Assembly (NCBI RefSeq): GCF_900103715.1 | Contig: NZ_FNHL01000001.1 | Location: 372,001 to 436,000 of the forward strand | Length of the DNA: 64,000 bases | Direction of reading: 5' to 3' | From: Halogranum gelatinilyticum | Lineage (GTDB): Archaea > Halobacteriota > Halobacteria > Halobacteriales > Haloferacaceae | In this document: piece by piece, positions 17,744 through 26,880 of the stretch | Layout of the letters: each line of letters opens with the position of its first letter | Position numbering within the stretch: position 1 is the first letter of the stretch | Notes under the pieces: model-generated | What the model was told of the DNA's origin: nothing | The model's database searches: none | Seen by the model: only the letters and a program-made list of their open reading frames with translations | Translations under genes and position numbers: made by a program

Positions 17744-19155
17744 TGAAAGAGTACCAGACTATCACCGAGATCAGCGGTCCGCTGGTGTTCGCCGAGGTCG
17801 ACGAGCCCATTGGGTACGACGAAATCGTCGAGATCGAGACGCCGCAGGGCGAGACCAAGCGCGGCCAGGTGCTCGAATCCTCGGACGGCCTCGTGGCCAT
17901 CCAGGTCTTCGAGGGCACCACCGGTATCGACAGAAACGCGTCCGTCAAGTTCCTTGGCGAGACGCTGAAGATGCCCGTCACCGAGGACCTCCTCGGCCGG
18001 GTCATGGACGGGTCCGGCCAGCCGATCGACGGCGGCCCGGAGATCGTCCCCGAAGAGCGTCACGACATCGTCGGTGCCGCTATCAACCCGTACTCCCGTG
18101 AGTATCCCGAGGAGTTCATCCAGACGGGTGTCTCGGCCATCGACGGCATGAACACGCTCGTCCGTGGACAGAAGCTGCCGATCTTCTCGGCGTCCGGCCT
18201 GCCCCACAACGACCTCGCACTCCAGATCGCCCGTCAGGCGACGGTGCCGGAGGACAACCAGGGCGACGACGGCGAAGAGAGCGAGTTCGCAGTCATCTTC
18301 GGCGCGATGGGTATCACGGCCGAAGAGGCAAACGAGTTCATGGAGGACTTCGAGCGCACCGGTGCACTGGAGCGTTCGGTCGTCTTCATGAACCTCGCGG
18401 ACGACCCCGCAGTCGAGCGGACGGTCACGCCGCGACTCGCGCTCACCACGGCCGAGTATCTCGCCTTCGAGAAGGACTACCACGTGCTCGTCATCCTGAC
18501 GGACATGACCAACTACTGTGAGGCACTCCGCGAGATCGGTGCCGCACGTGAGGAGGTCCCGGGTCGACGTGGCTACCCCGGTTACATGTACACCGACCTG
18601 GCACAGCTCTACGAGCGTGCCGGTCGTATCGAGGGTCGTGAGGGGTCTGTCACGCAGATTCCGATCCTCACCATGCCCGGTGACGACGACACGCACCCGA
18701 TTCCCGACCTGACGGGATACATCACCGAGGGCCAGATCTACATCGACCGTGCCCTCAACAGCCAGGGTATCCAGCCGCCGATCAACCCGCTGCCGTCGCT
18801 GTCTCGGCTGATGGACGACGGTATCGGCGAGGGGCTGACCCGCGAGGACCACGCCGACGTCTCCGACCAGATGTACGCCGCGTACGCCGAGGGTGAGGAC
18901 CTTCGCGACCTCGTGAACATCGTCGGTCGCGAGGCACTGTCGGAGCGTGACAACATCTACCTCGACTTCGCCGAGCGGTTCGAGGAGGAGTTCGTCGACC
19001 AGGGCTTCGACACCGACCGTACCATCGACGAGACCCTCGACATCGGCTGGGAGCTGCTCTCGATGTTCCCGAAGTCGGAACTCAACCGTGTCGACGAGGA
19101 ACTCATCGAGAAGTACTACCACGAAGACAAAGAGACGGTCGAAGCCGAAGCGTAA
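17743..19155 (+). CDS. atpB: A-type ATP synthase regulatory subunit B
   Basis: Non-catalytic nucleotide-binding partner of subunit A in the headpiece, 470 residues. The P-loop position reads [16 protein letters not shown] with no GKT, as in all B subunits. [19 protein letters not shown] and [20 protein letters not shown] are the family signatures. The TAATG overlap with atpA couples the two at a one-to-one ratio. A 165-base gap with a small hairpin follows before atpD. Confidence 0.95.
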   Translation: MKEYQTITEISGPLVFAEVDEPIGYDEIVEIETPQGETKRGQVLESSDGLVAIQVFEGTTGIDRNASVKFLGETLKMPVTEDLLGRVMDGSGQPIDGGPEIVPEERHDIVGAAINPYSREYPEEFIQTGVSAIDGMNTLVRGQKLPIFSASGLPHNDLALQIARQATVPEDNQGDDGEESEFAVIFGAMGITAEEANEFMEDFERTGALERSVVFMNLADDPAVERTVTPRLALTTAEYLAFEKDYHVLVILTDMTNYCEALREIGAAREEVPGRRGYPGYMYTDLAQLYERAGRIEGREGSVTQIPILTMPGDDDTHPIPDLTGYITEGQIYIDRALNSQGIQPPINPLPSLSRLMDDGIGEGLTREDHADVSDQMYAAYAEGEDLRDLVNIVGREALSERDNIYLDFAERFEEEFVDQGFDTDRTIDETLDIGWELLSMFPKSELNRVDEELIEKYYHEDKETVEAEA

Positions 19156-19185
19156 TCGGCTGACACCAGCGACTTCTTTCGGGGC

Positions 19186-19204
19186 CACCGCGTAGCTCGC
19201 GGTG
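19186..19204. terminator. Small hairpin after atpB
   Basis: caccgcg (19186-19192), loop tagct, cgcggtg (19198-19204): a perfect 7-bp stem 31 bases after the atpB stop. Archaeal termination depends more on T-runs than stems, and only short T-runs (ctttc) are near, so it may instead slow or protect the upstream message. A TATA-like taaaaggtta lies at about 19280-19290 before atpD. Confidence 0.35.
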
Positions 19205-19320
19205 TTGCCTGACTCTCTCGTTTCCGTCGCCGAGAGCGGCAGCACCGTCCGAGAGTCGAGACGCTCTCCGGCGAGACAGTAAAAGGTTAACACCCTCGAC
19301 GCACAACCCCCCGACAACGA

Positions 19321-20019
19321 ATGGCCGAAGACGTCAAACCCACCCGGAAGAACCTCATGGAGATCGAGGACCGGATCGAACTCTCCGAACGGGGTCACGA
19401 CACGCTCGAACAGAAGCGTGACGGGCTCATCATGGAGTTCATGGACATCCTCGACCAGGCACAGGACGTCCGCGCCGGTCTCTCCCAGGACTACGAGACC
19501 GCCCAGCGCAAGCTCAACATGGCCCGCGCCATGGAGGGCGACGTCGCGGTTCGCGGAGCCGCGGCCGCGCTCAAGGAGCATCCCGAGATCACGACGCAGT
19601 CGAAGAACATCATGGGCGTCGTCGTCCCGCAGATCGAATCCTCGAAGGTCAAGAAGTCTCTCGACGAGCGTGGCTACGGCCTGCTCGGCTCCTCGGCGCG
19701 CATCGACGAGGCCGCCGACGCCTACGAGCAGCTGCTCGAATCCATCATCCTCGCCGCCGAGGTCGAGACGGCGATGAAGAAGATGCTCGAAGAGATCGAG
19801 ACGACGAAACGCCGCGTCAACGCACTGGAGTTCAAGCTGCTGCCCGACCTCTACGAGAACCAGGAGTATATCGAGCAGAAGCTCGAAGAACAGGAGCGTG
19901 AGGAGATCTTCCGGCTGAAGAAGATCAAGGCCAAGAAGGAAGAAGAGGAGAAGGCCGAGAAGGAAGCCGAAGCCGCCGAGGCGGCCGAACCGGTCGAGAC
20001 CGTCACCGCGGACGACTAG
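19321..20019 (+). CDS. atpD: A-type ATP synthase subunit D (central stalk)
   Basis: Subunit D is the main coiled-coil shaft of the rotor. In 232 residues the N- and C-terminal parts are long helices ([20 protein letters not shown] and [20 protein letters not shown]), with a short central domain. The C-terminal ~30 residues are Lys/Glu/Ala-rich. It is separated from atpB by 165 bases, unlike the overlapping genes before it, and may have its own promoter. Confidence 0.92.
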   Translation: MAEDVKPTRKNLMEIEDRIELSERGHDTLEQKRDGLIMEFMDILDQAQDVRAGLSQDYETAQRKLNMARAMEGDVAVRGAAAALKEHPEITTQSKNIMGVVVPQIESSKVKKSLDERGYGLLGSSARIDEAADAYEQLLESIILAAEVETAMKKMLEEIETTKRRVNALEFKLLPDLYENQEYIEQKLEEQEREEIFRLKKIKAKKEEEEKAEKEAEAAEAAEPVETVTADD

Positions 20020-20034
20020 GCTCCGCTGTTTTCC

Positions 20035-20424
20035 ATGGTCTGTCCACAGTGTGACGTCGAGACGGCCGTCTTCGCCGTGCCGCCCTCGCTCCGTGACTAC
20101 GTGCCGTCGGCGTCAGCGTCGGCCTCGTTCTGTCCACAGTGTCTGCGCGTGCGTAGCGTCGACAGCGAGCCGCCGGACGACGCCGACTTCGGTGTCGTCG
20201 GTCCGTTCTTCCCCGACGGCGAGGGCGGTGTCGCGACAGCACTCCTCGTCGGGAACCTCGATTCGCTCGCACTCAACCGCAGTGCCATCGAGGTGCTCGC
20301 AGCACACGCCGAGCGGGAGGGCGTCGATCTCTTCTTGGTGCTCTCACGGCTCGCAACGGTGGCTCCCGAGGCCCACGTCGACCTCGACAGGCGACTCGTG
20401 CAACTCGAACAGCTGCTCGATTGA
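20035..20424 (+). CDS. DUF6276-like small zinc-ribbon protein
   Basis: A 129-residue protein starting MVCPQCDVETAVFAVP. A second CPQC follows at about residue 34 (FCPQCLRVRSV). The paired C-x2-C knuckles suggest one bound zinc. The C-terminal half (LNRSAIEVLAAHAEREGVDL) is helical. I recall this family as DUF6276, often found next to atpD in haloarchaea; no function is known. It starts 15 bases after atpD and is likely co-transcribed with it. Confidence 0.65.
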   Translation: MVCPQCDVETAVFAVPPSLRDYVPSASASASFCPQCLRVRSVDSEPPDDADFGVVGPFFPDGEGGVATALLVGNLDSLALNRSAIEVLAAHAEREGVDLFLVLSRLATVAPEAHVDLDRRLVQLEQLLD

Positions 20425-20430
20425 TCGGTC

Positions 20431-20439
20431 GTATATTTT
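20431..20439 (+). promoter_or_regulatory. TATA box for the upstream ORF and DUF7344 gene
   Basis: gtatatttt at 20431-20439, only seven bases after the DUF6276 stop. At the usual 25-28-base spacing transcription would start at about 20457-20462, right at the ATG of the 14-codon ORF at 20459. Confidence 0.55.
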
Positions 20440-20458
20440 CACTATCAGAAAGATTGAT

Positions 20459-20503
20459 ATGTCTGTGTTCGCCGTTCGCAGTGTTACGCAGGGGGTGATG
20501 TAA
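20459..20503 (+). CDS. Leaderless 14-codon upstream ORF coupled to DUF7344 gene
   Basis: Codes MSVFAVRSVTQGVM and a TAA stop. The stop shares its last A with the next ATG (TAATG at 20501-20505). Its own ATG lies where the TATA box at 20431-20439 predicts the transcript 5' end, so it would be the leaderless first cistron. The Shine-Dalgarno-like run gggggtgat (20491-20499) for the DUF7344 gene lies inside this ORF. A ribosome reading the short ORF would reach the end exactly at the next start. The coupling is seen in sequence; translation is unproven. Confidence 0.45.
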   Translation: MSVFAVRSVTQGVM

Positions 20504-21081
20504 TGTCAACTGAACACAGATTCGTTGGTGGCCCTATGTCGACATCTTCAGCCTCGCTCGCCGGGACGCTCGACCGAACCGACATCCACGACATCTTACG
20601 GAACGACCGTCGGCGTCACGTGCTGACATCGTTGCGGGGAGACGACGGCTCGATGTCGCTGCGCGACCTCTCGGAGGTCATCGCGACGGAGGAGACGGGC
20701 GAGGACCCCGCGCCGCGGAACGTCCGCCAGAGCGTCTACGTCTCGCTACACCAGACGCATCTCCCGAAGCTGGACGACCACGGGGTCGTCGAGTACGACA
20801 CGGACGCCAAGACCGTCACGCTCGCCGAGGGGATCGACGACGTCCGCGTCTACATGGAGGTCGTCCCGGGCGACGACATCTCGTGGGCCGAGTATTATCT
20901 CGGACTCACGGCACTCGCGCTCGCACTCGTCGCCGCCCACGCGGCCGATGTCCCCACGGTGAGTGCCGTCGACCCCCACGCCCTGTTCACGATCCTGTTC
21001 CTCGCGTTCGGCGTCTCTGCGAGCTACCACTTCCTCCGACAACAGCAGCTGCTGCCCGACTGGTTCGACCGGTCGCACTGA
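20503..21081 (+). CDS. DUF7344-like winged-helix membrane protein (copy 1)
   Basis: A 192-residue protein. The N-terminal domain (about 20-110) looks like a winged helix: DIHDILRNDRRRHVLTSLRG then SVYVSLHQTHLPKLDDHGVV. Two transmembrane helices follow (about 130-150 and 160-180). The same layout and key phrase (QTHLP) occur in the gene at 61037-61654. I recall the domain as DUF7344. Start ATG 20503 is supported by a strong gggggtgat site. An in-frame ATG at 20536 is an alternative. A membrane-tethered transcription regulator is a plausible role. Confidence 0.7.
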   Translation: MSTEHRFVGGPMSTSSASLAGTLDRTDIHDILRNDRRRHVLTSLRGDDGSMSLRDLSEVIATEETGEDPAPRNVRQSVYVSLHQTHLPKLDDHGVVEYDTDAKTVTLAEGIDDVRVYMEVVPGDDISWAEYYLGLTALALALVAAHAADVPTVSAVDPHALFTILFLAFGVSASYHFLRQQQLLPDWFDRSH

Positions 21082-21152
21082 GCGGCTGCCCGCCTCCTTT
21101 CGGGTCCGTATCGCAACTGACGAAGAGAAGAGTAGTTCCGAGCCGTCGTTGC

Positions 21153-22403
21153 TTAGACGCCGGTGGAGTAGCGGAGGATACCGGCGACGCCGCCGAAGGC
21201 GTCCATGAGCTGTTCGCCCTTCTCGAAGTCCGTGCTGATGAACTTCGTCTCGGTGCCGCGCTGTTCGGCGATGGCCATCAGATGCTCGATGACGTCCTCG
21301 CGTTCGCGCACTTCGGCTTCCTCTTTGCACTCCGAGCAGACGTGGTCGGGCGTCTTGTGGCGGCTGTCGACGACCTCGAACTCCTCGTGGCCGTTCGGAC
21401 AGTCGTAGACGACGACGTCGCTACGGAGGTCCTCGGAGAGGAGGAGCCGGTCGACCGAACCCATGACGAGGTTCTTCCGGGTCGGTTCGAAGCCGTAGGT
21501 GGCCTCGTTGCCCCGGTGGAGCTTCTCGAAGAACTCCTCCATCTGGGACTTGTCCTTCATGACCTCCTGGTCGGCCAGCACGTCCTGGGCGGCGTCGACG
21601 AGGTCGCCGAGACCCGACTCGTCGGTGTAGGAGACGTCGAACTTGCCGACGACCTTGTCCTGCAGTTCGTGGTGGAGATAGCCGCCGTCGAGGAACTCGT
21701 CTTTCGTCGGCGAGGGACCGCCCACGAGGATGCCGTCGAGTTCGTGGCGTTTCGGGACCATCAGGTCGTCGGCCATCCCGGCGACCTCCTGATAGAAGTT
21801 GTCGATGGCTTCGAGCCGTAGGCGGGCGAAACGCTGGGCGGACTGACCACCTTTGCGCTGCTTGCCGGGGACGAGCGACGAGGCGGACTTGACGGGTTCG
21901 ATGCGCTTGCCCTTCAGCCAGCCGACGTTGGCCTCGCGGCGGTCGAGGACGATGAGGCCGAACAGGCCCTTGTCGGCCAGCATCTCCTCCAGCGGCTCGG
22001 TCAGGAACGCCGAATCACAGTGGTAGCGGAAGGACTCGACGGGCTGCGGCGGGCTGTCGAGGACGCGGGTGACCATCTCGGTCTGGCCGCCGCCGCTGTC
22101 GACCGCGCCGGAGAAGAGGACGATGCCGTTCTCCGGCGGGAAGGTGTCGTAGTAGCGGAGTCGGTCTTTGATACTCGTCAGTGCGTCCTGGACGTTCGTC
22201 CGCGTCTGCTTGGACTTGATGTTCGCCGCCTCGCTGTGCTCTTGGACGACGTGGGCGACGACGTCGGAGATCTGCTTGTCTTCGGGGATGTAGATGGTGA
22301 CGAGCTGGGTGCCGGAGCCTTCGTACTCCTGTAGCTCCTCGATGACCTTCCGGAACTCGTACTTCCGTCGGTCTTCGCTCGCCCCCTCGGCGTTACTACT
22401 CAT
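21153..22403 (-). CDS. prf1: Peptide chain release factor aRF1
   Basis: Class 1 release factor that reads all three stop codons and frees the finished peptide. In 416 residues, NIKS at 61-64 is the stop-codon recognition loop, and GGQ at 185-187 (KGGQSAQRFARLR) is the catalytic loop in the ribosome's peptidyl transferase centre. The C-terminal domain holds CPNGHEEFEVVD and CSECKEEAEV, two C-x-type pairs forming a zinc-like mini-domain. Its neighbours are unrelated in function, so it is probably monocistronic. Confidence 0.95.
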   Translation of the reverse strand: MSSNAEGASEDRRKYEFRKVIEELQEYEGSGTQLVTIYIPEDKQISDVVAHVVQEHSEAANIKSKQTRTNVQDALTSIKDRLRYYDTFPPENGIVLFSGAVDSGGGQTEMVTRVLDSPPQPVESFRYHCDSAFLTEPLEEMLADKGLFGLIVLDRREANVGWLKGKRIEPVKSASSLVPGKQRKGGQSAQRFARLRLEAIDNFYQEVAGMADDLMVPKRHELDGILVGGPSPTKDEFLDGGYLHHELQDKVVGKFDVSYTDESGLGDLVDAAQDVLADQEVMKDKSQMEEFFEKLHRGNEATYGFEPTRKNLVMGSVDRLLLSEDLRSDVVVYDCPNGHEEFEVVDSRHKTPDHVCSECKEEAEVREREDVIEHLMAIAEQRGTETKFISTDFEKGEQLMDAFGGVAGILRYSTGV

Positions 22404-22533
22404 TGTCGGTACTAGCCCGGCCAGTGGCTAAGTAACCTTTGACTGTCCGTCCCGGCTGTCATCACGGCTCACCCTCGCCTCCTGTTCGCTTCACCGGACA
22501 GTCGCCGAACCTGTCATTTCGGATGAAACTACC

Positions 22534-22541
22534 TTTATATA
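22534..22541 (+). promoter_or_regulatory. TATA box of the minD-like gene
   Basis: tttatata at 22534-22541, a near-perfect archaeal TATA box in the prf1/minD divergent spacer. It predicts transcription from about 22562, close to ATG 22572. Confidence 0.65.
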
Positions 22542-22571
22542 CGTAACGCGGGACTCACACATAACTCAACC

Positions 22572-23987
22572 ATGGCTCGGGTAATCGCGGTCGCCAGCGC
22601 GAAAGGTGGCGTCGGCAAGACGACGACGACGGCAACGCTCGGGACAACACTCGCGGCGGCAGGCGCACGCGTCGTCGCCATCGACGCGGACCTCGGGATG
22701 GCCAATCTCGGGGACGCCCTCGGGATCGACGCCGACGATGCGACGCTCCACGACGTCCTCGCCGGGCGAGCCGACGTCGAGGCGGCGACCTACGAGGGAC
22801 CGGCGGGACTCGCGGTCGTCCCCGGCGACACGGATCTGGCGGCGTTCCCCGACGCCGACCCGGCGAACCTCCGGGACGTCCTCGGCGAGTTCATCGACTA
22901 CGACTACGTCTTGCTCGACACGGGCGCGGGACTGAGCCACGACAGTGTCCTCCCGCTGGGTCTTGCCGACGACGTCCTGCTCGTCACCACGCCCGACCCG
23001 AACGCCGTCGGCGACACGGCGAAGACCCGAGAGGTGGCCGAACGCCTCGGCAGCTCCGTCGCGGGCGCGGTGGTCACCTGCGTCGACCTCGACCAGCTCG
23101 CCGACGAGGACTTCGCCTCGGCACTCGACGTCCCACTGCTCGCGACCGTTCCGTCCAGTCCGCTCGTCGCGACTGCGACAGCCGGTGACCCGGTTTCGCT
23201 GTCCGACCCGACGAGCGACGTCGCCGCCGCCTACCGTGGTCTCGCCCGCGAACTGACGGGTGAGACCATCGACGAACCCGACGTCGAGACGGACGAAGAC
23301 GACGAAGACACGGCGACTGTCGAGAACGACGAAGCAGGCGAAGGCGACGAAGCGAGCGAGAGCGAGGACGAGTCCGACGCAGACGACGACTCGGAGGCAG
23401 AGACCGAGGTCGTCGCGGACGAAGACGAGGCAACGGAAGAAGAAGAGGAAGACCCCGACGCGGTCGTCGCGGACGACGCAGACGACCCCGAAGAAGCTGA
23501 AGAAGCCGAAGCAGTCGACGAAATCGAAGACACGGGTGAGACAGACGACGAGACCGACCCCGAGACAGAGACCGTCGGTTCGGACAGCGAAGACACCGAA
23601 GACGTCGAAGACGACGTTGCGGATGCGGCGTCCGACGCCGAGGAGCCGGACGACTCCGACGAGGCCGAGGCGGAGACCGGAGCCGTCGACGCCGACGACT
23701 CCGACGAGGCCGACACGGAGACCGAAGCCGTCGACGCCGACGATACTACCGAGACTGACGAGACCGACGAGGACGACGTGCTCGTCCCCGACGCCGAGAG
23801 TGGTGACGCGGCGGAGGCTGCGGAAACGTCTGAATCGGCGGACGACGGCGGCGTCTACGAGACCTCGCTCGTCGAGGAGGCCGAGGCGAGCGGCACGTCG
23901 GACGCCGACGGCGAGACCGACGGTGACTCCGGCGACGACGATGACGACGGGGGGAGTTCGGGCTTCCTCGGCCGACTCCTGGGCTGA
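22572..23987 (+). CDS. minD4: MinD-family ATPase with long acidic tail (MinD4-like)
   Basis: A deviant-Walker-A ParA/MinD ATPase of 471 residues. KGGVGKTT lies at about 11-18, DADLGMANLG at about 38-47 and DTGAGLS in the middle. The ATPase core ends near residue 232. A very acidic tail of over 200 residues follows (repeats such as DDSDEAEAETGAVDADDSDE), and the last ten residues SSGFLGRLLG form a short hydrophobic, basic end that could touch the membrane. In Haloferax volcanii a MinD4 with a long C-terminal extension positions the motility and chemosensory machinery (established, from memory). The symbol rests on that resemblance and on the neighbourhood, not on alignment. Confidence 0.7.
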   Translation: MARVIAVASAKGGVGKTTTTATLGTTLAAAGARVVAIDADLGMANLGDALGIDADDATLHDVLAGRADVEAATYEGPAGLAVVPGDTDLAAFPDADPANLRDVLGEFIDYDYVLLDTGAGLSHDSVLPLGLADDVLLVTTPDPNAVGDTAKTREVAERLGSSVAGAVVTCVDLDQLADEDFASALDVPLLATVPSSPLVATATAGDPVSLSDPTSDVAAAYRGLARELTGETIDEPDVETDEDDEDTATVENDEAGEGDEASESEDESDADDDSEAETEVVADEDEATEEEEEDPDAVVADDADDPEEAEEAEAVDEIEDTGETDDETDPETETVGSDSEDTEDVEDDVADAASDAEEPDDSDEAEAETGAVDADDSDEADTETEAVDADDTTETDETDEDDVLVPDAESGDAAEAAETSESADDGGVYETSLVEEAEASGTSDADGETDGDSGDDDDDGGSSGFLGRLLG

Positions 23988-24027
23988 AAACGGGAAGTTC
24001 TTTTAGCCTCGTCCTCGGAGTGCCGAT

Positions 24028-24138
24028 ATGGCTGACAACGAATCCGTCTCGTTCTGGTGGGTCGCACTGTTCTTGCTGCTCGCGCTCGGACTGGGTGCTG
24101 CCGCTGTCTTCGCCGTCGGCGGGACGCTCATCGCGTAA
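24028..24138 (+). CDS. Tiny single-pass membrane protein after minD (36 aa)
   Basis: Codes MADNESVSFWWVALFLLLAL and ends AAVFAVGGTLIA. It has an acidic, short N-terminus, a Trp pair at the interface and one hydrophobic helix to the C-terminus. Starts at ATG 24028, 40 bases after the minD stop on the same strand. A TATA-like tcttttagc at about 23999-24007 lies 21-29 bases before the ATG, so it may be transcribed alone as well. I do not recognise a family. A membrane partner for the MinD-like ATPase is one possibility. Confidence 0.55.
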   Translation: MADNESVSFWWVALFLLLALGLGAAAVFAVGGTLIA

Positions 24139-24193
24139 CCACCGTTTTACTCGTTTCTTCGAAAAAGAGCACTTCTAGAGCCGCTTCTCACCT

Positions 24194-25954
24194 CTACATC
24201 GAGTCCGGTGCCTCCACGCCGAGCACGCCCAGCGCGTTGGCGACGGTGTGGCGGGAGGCGTCGACGAGCGCGAGGCGAGCGCGCTTCGTCGCCTCGTCGT
24301 CGGCGTTGAGCACCGAACACTCGCGGTAGAAGCCGTTGAAGGCCTCTGCGAACTCGCGGGTGTAGGTCGCGACCGTGTGGGGTTCGAGGTCCTCGGCGGC
24401 GGTTTCGATAACGGCCGGGAACCGGGCGATGGTCCGGAGGAGATGCTCTTCGGCCTCCGTGGAGAGGACCGCGGGGTCGACGTCGGTCGGTTCAATTCCT
24501 GCGTCCTTGGCCTCGTCGAGGATACCACAACAGCGCGCGTGGACGTACTGGACGTAGGGTGCGGACTGCGCCTCGAAGTCGAGCGCGCGGTCCCACTCGA
24601 AGGTGATGGCCTTCGTCGGCTGCTTGGAGACGATGTCGTAGCGAACCGCACCGATGCCGACCTGGTGGGCGATACGTTCGATGTCCGCTTCGTCCAACTC
24701 GTCGTCGCGGATGCGGGAGTCGAGCCGCGACTCCACCTCGTCGCGGGCGCGGGAGACGGCCTCGTCGAGCAGGTCGTCGAGGTCGACACCGGTGCCGGCG
24801 CGGGTCGACATCTTCCCCTCGGGGAGGTTGACGTAGGAGTAGATGGCGTTCTGGAGCTTGTCGGTGTCGTTACCGAGAATCTCCAGGGTGGCGTTGAGCT
24901 GGTCGGCCTGCAGTTTGTGGTCCTCGCCGAGCACCGTGACGGCGCGGTCGAAGTTGTCGAACTTCCACTCGTGGTGCGCGAGGTCGCGGGTCGTGTACAG
25001 CGAGGTCCCGTCCGAGCGCAGGAAGACGAGCTTCTTCTCGATGTCCCAGTCTTCGAGGTCGAGCTGCCACGCCTCTTCTTCGAGGACGGCGTACTCGGTG
25101 TCTTTCAGGCGGCTTGCGATCTCCTTCGTCGAGCCGTCGAACATGAACCGCGTCTCCTTGACGAACTCGTCGAACTCGGCGGGCAGGCGGCCGAGACACT
25201 CCTTCATCCCCGAGAGGACCTGGTCGACGACCTCCTCGACGCGGGCGTAGGTCTCCTCGTCGCCCTCCTCGATACCCTGGAGGATCTCCGAAATCTCTTC
25301 CTCGGCGGCCTCGACTTCGGCGGGGTCGCCCTCTTCGAGGACCTGGTTGCCCTTGCGGTAGTAGCGCACGAGGTCGTACTCGATGCGGTCGCGTTCGGGC
25401 TCCTCGTCGAGGTCGTCCTCGTCGAAGGTCTCGTAGGCCCAGGTGAAGACGGCCATCTGGCGGCCGGCGTCGTTGACGTAGTAGTGGCGTTCGACGTCGT
25501 AGCCGGCGAAGTCGATGACGTTGGCGATGGCGTCGCCGAGGATGGGGTTGCGAGCGCGGCCGACGTGGACCGGGCCTGTCGGGTTCGCGCTGGTGTGTTC
25601 GACGACGACGGACTCTCCTTGATCCTCCAGACGGCCGTACGCCTCGTCGCCCGCAGCGTCGAGGGTATCGGCGAGGTATCTCTCAGTCGTGTGGAAGTTG
25701 ACGTACGGGCCGCCGGTGTCGACGTGGTCGATGTAGTCGTAGCCGTCGAGCTCGATGTGGTCGGCGATGTCGACGGCGATCTTCGGCGGCGGCGCGCCGA
25801 CCTCGCTCGCGAGGCGGAACGCCACGCTGGAGGCGAGTGTCGCGGATACGTCTTCGGGTGGCTCCTCCACGCCGAGGTCGTCGGTCGGCAGGTCCATCGC
25901 CGCGAGTGCGTCGGCGAGGGCCGCCTCGACCTCGTTACGGAACGCTCTGAACAT
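24194..25954 (-). CDS. argS: Arginyl-tRNA synthetase
   Basis: Class I synthetase charging tRNA-Arg, 586 residues. [18 protein letters not shown] carries the HIGH-type motif (HVGR), and GKMSTRAG is the KMSKS-type loop. The C-terminal helical anticodon-binding domain ends [21 protein letters not shown] start it at ATG 25954 ([20 protein letters not shown]). The frame is open to 26149, but that extension is Ser/Arg-rich and would overlap the next promoter. A TATA-like catttacc on the minus strand lies about 30 bases upstream. Confidence 0.94.
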   Translation of the reverse strand: MFRAFRNEVEAALADALAAMDLPTDDLGVEEPPEDVSATLASSVAFRLASEVGAPPPKIAVDIADHIELDGYDYIDHVDTGGPYVNFHTTERYLADTLDAAGDEAYGRLEDQGESVVVEHTSANPTGPVHVGRARNPILGDAIANVIDFAGYDVERHYYVNDAGRQMAVFTWAYETFDEDDLDEEPERDRIEYDLVRYYRKGNQVLEEGDPAEVEAAEEEISEILQGIEEGDEETYARVEEVVDQVLSGMKECLGRLPAEFDEFVKETRFMFDGSTKEIASRLKDTEYAVLEEEAWQLDLEDWDIEKKLVFLRSDGTSLYTTRDLAHHEWKFDNFDRAVTVLGEDHKLQADQLNATLEILGNDTDKLQNAIYSYVNLPEGKMSTRAGTGVDLDDLLDEAVSRARDEVESRLDSRIRDDELDEADIERIAHQVGIGAVRYDIVSKQPTKAITFEWDRALDFEAQSAPYVQYVHARCCGILDEAKDAGIEPTDVDPAVLSTEAEEHLLRTIARFPAVIETAAEDLEPHTVATYTREFAEAFNGFYRECSVLNADDEATKRARLALVDASRHTVANALGVLGVEAPDSM

Positions 25955-26066
25955 GGAGTGTCGTTTACGAGCGTCGGGTAAATGGGTTTCTAAGCTCAGA
26001 GGTCTTGTGTCACGCCGTGACGAGCGAGCCGAACGGCTTTGCGTGGCCCGGTCGTAGCCGTCGAGG

Positions 26067-26702
26067 ATGCCTGCAGACGACAGTCCTCCAGCGGCCGACC
26101 GAACTTCCGATGCCGTCGACTTCGCCGAGATTCGCGACGTCCTCGACACCGCCGCCCGCGACGCCGGTCACGACGACGTCGCGTCGTTCGTGACCGACCT
26201 GTTCACCGACGTCGTCGAGAACCCGCCCGAACCCGCACCCGAACCGCCCAACGAGGTCCGCTACGGCTTCCACGAGGAGGCCTTCGACGGCGACTACGAC
26301 GAGGCAGCCGCCCGAGTGACGAAGGCCGTCGCCGCCGTGACGCCGCGGGAACTCGGGACGCTCGACTTCTGGGGACTCGACGTCAGTCGGCCGTCCGCCA
26401 GCGACGCGCTCGCCGTCCTGGCCGCACGCTCCGGCGTCGAACACACCGACACCGAACTCGTGGGCGAGATACCGGCGACGGTCGAGGCCGTCGCGGCCGT
26501 CGCGGATCTCTACGCGACGCCGGTCGTCGAGGTTCTCGTCACCGACGTCGAGGGATCCAAAGTCATCGAGCGTCGCGACGGCCACTATCTGTGGGTCTGG
26601 CTCCCCGAGGACCGTCTCGAGCGCGTGATGGCCCGTCTTCCGAAGTCCGTCGGCGACGCGGTCGAGCGCGCCGACCGGCCCGGAAGCGACGAGGCGCGCT
26701 GA
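26067..26702 (+). CDS. Unrecognised haloarchaeal protein (211 aa)
   Basis: I do not recognise this family. It starts at ATG 26067 (gagg four bases upstream) and codes an acidic soluble protein with no membrane segments. The first 50 residues are Asp/Ala-rich. The middle contains [20 protein letters not shown] and [20 protein letters not shown], and the C-terminus [20 protein letters not shown] then [20 protein letters not shown]. The last 60 residues look like a small alpha-beta fold. It is divergent from argS and lies upstream of ribK. Confidence 0.6.
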   Translation: MPADDSPPAADRTSDAVDFAEIRDVLDTAARDAGHDDVASFVTDLFTDVVENPPEPAPEPPNEVRYGFHEEAFDGDYDEAAARVTKAVAAVTPRELGTLDFWGLDVSRPSASDALAVLAARSGVEHTDTELVGEIPATVEAVAAVADLYATPVVEVLVTDVEGSKVIERRDGHYLWVWLPEDRLERVMARLPKSVGDAVERADRPGSDEAR

Positions 26703-26742
26703 ACCGCCGCAACCGACGGACTTAGATGCGAACCGTCCATAG

Positions 26743-26756
26743 AGTGGATATCCACT
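26743..26756. promoter_or_regulatory. 14-bp perfect palindrome upstream of ribK
   Basis: agtggatatccact is its own reverse complement. It lies 40 bases after the preceding gene's stop and 125 bases before the ribK ATG. A 14-base perfect palindrome in a 178-base spacer is a good candidate for a dimeric regulator's site, but it is far from the ribK TATA box. Confidence 0.4.
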
Positions 26757-26814
26757 GGTGTGACGGAAGCGTCGCACCCTCCGCCCGCTCGGCGTCGGTA
26801 CTCCGCCGACACGC

Positions 26815-26857
26815 CATCTCACTTCTGCTACGCATCTCACTTCCGGTATGCTTATCA
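26815..26857 (+). promoter_or_regulatory. ribK promoter with a direct-repeat candidate operator
   Basis: The 11-mer catctcacttc occurs at 26815-26825 and again at 26833-26843, 18 bases apart. gcttatca at 26850-26857 is the TATA-like box, 24-31 bases before ATG 26881, giving a leaderless message. The second repeat abuts the BRE position. RibK of many archaea also acts as a DNA-binding regulator of riboflavin genes (RbkR), so self-regulation here is a reasonable guess. Confidence 0.45.
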
Positions 26858-26880
26858 GCGATGGCTCCTACGTTTAGAGT

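Noticed and set aside
17740-19581. Long minus-strand open frame opposite atpB
   Set aside because: The same shadow effect, with no conserved domain or plausible start context.
24248-25981. 577-codon plus-strand frame opposite argS
   Set aside because: argS has every expected motif. The opposite frame is a compositional shadow.
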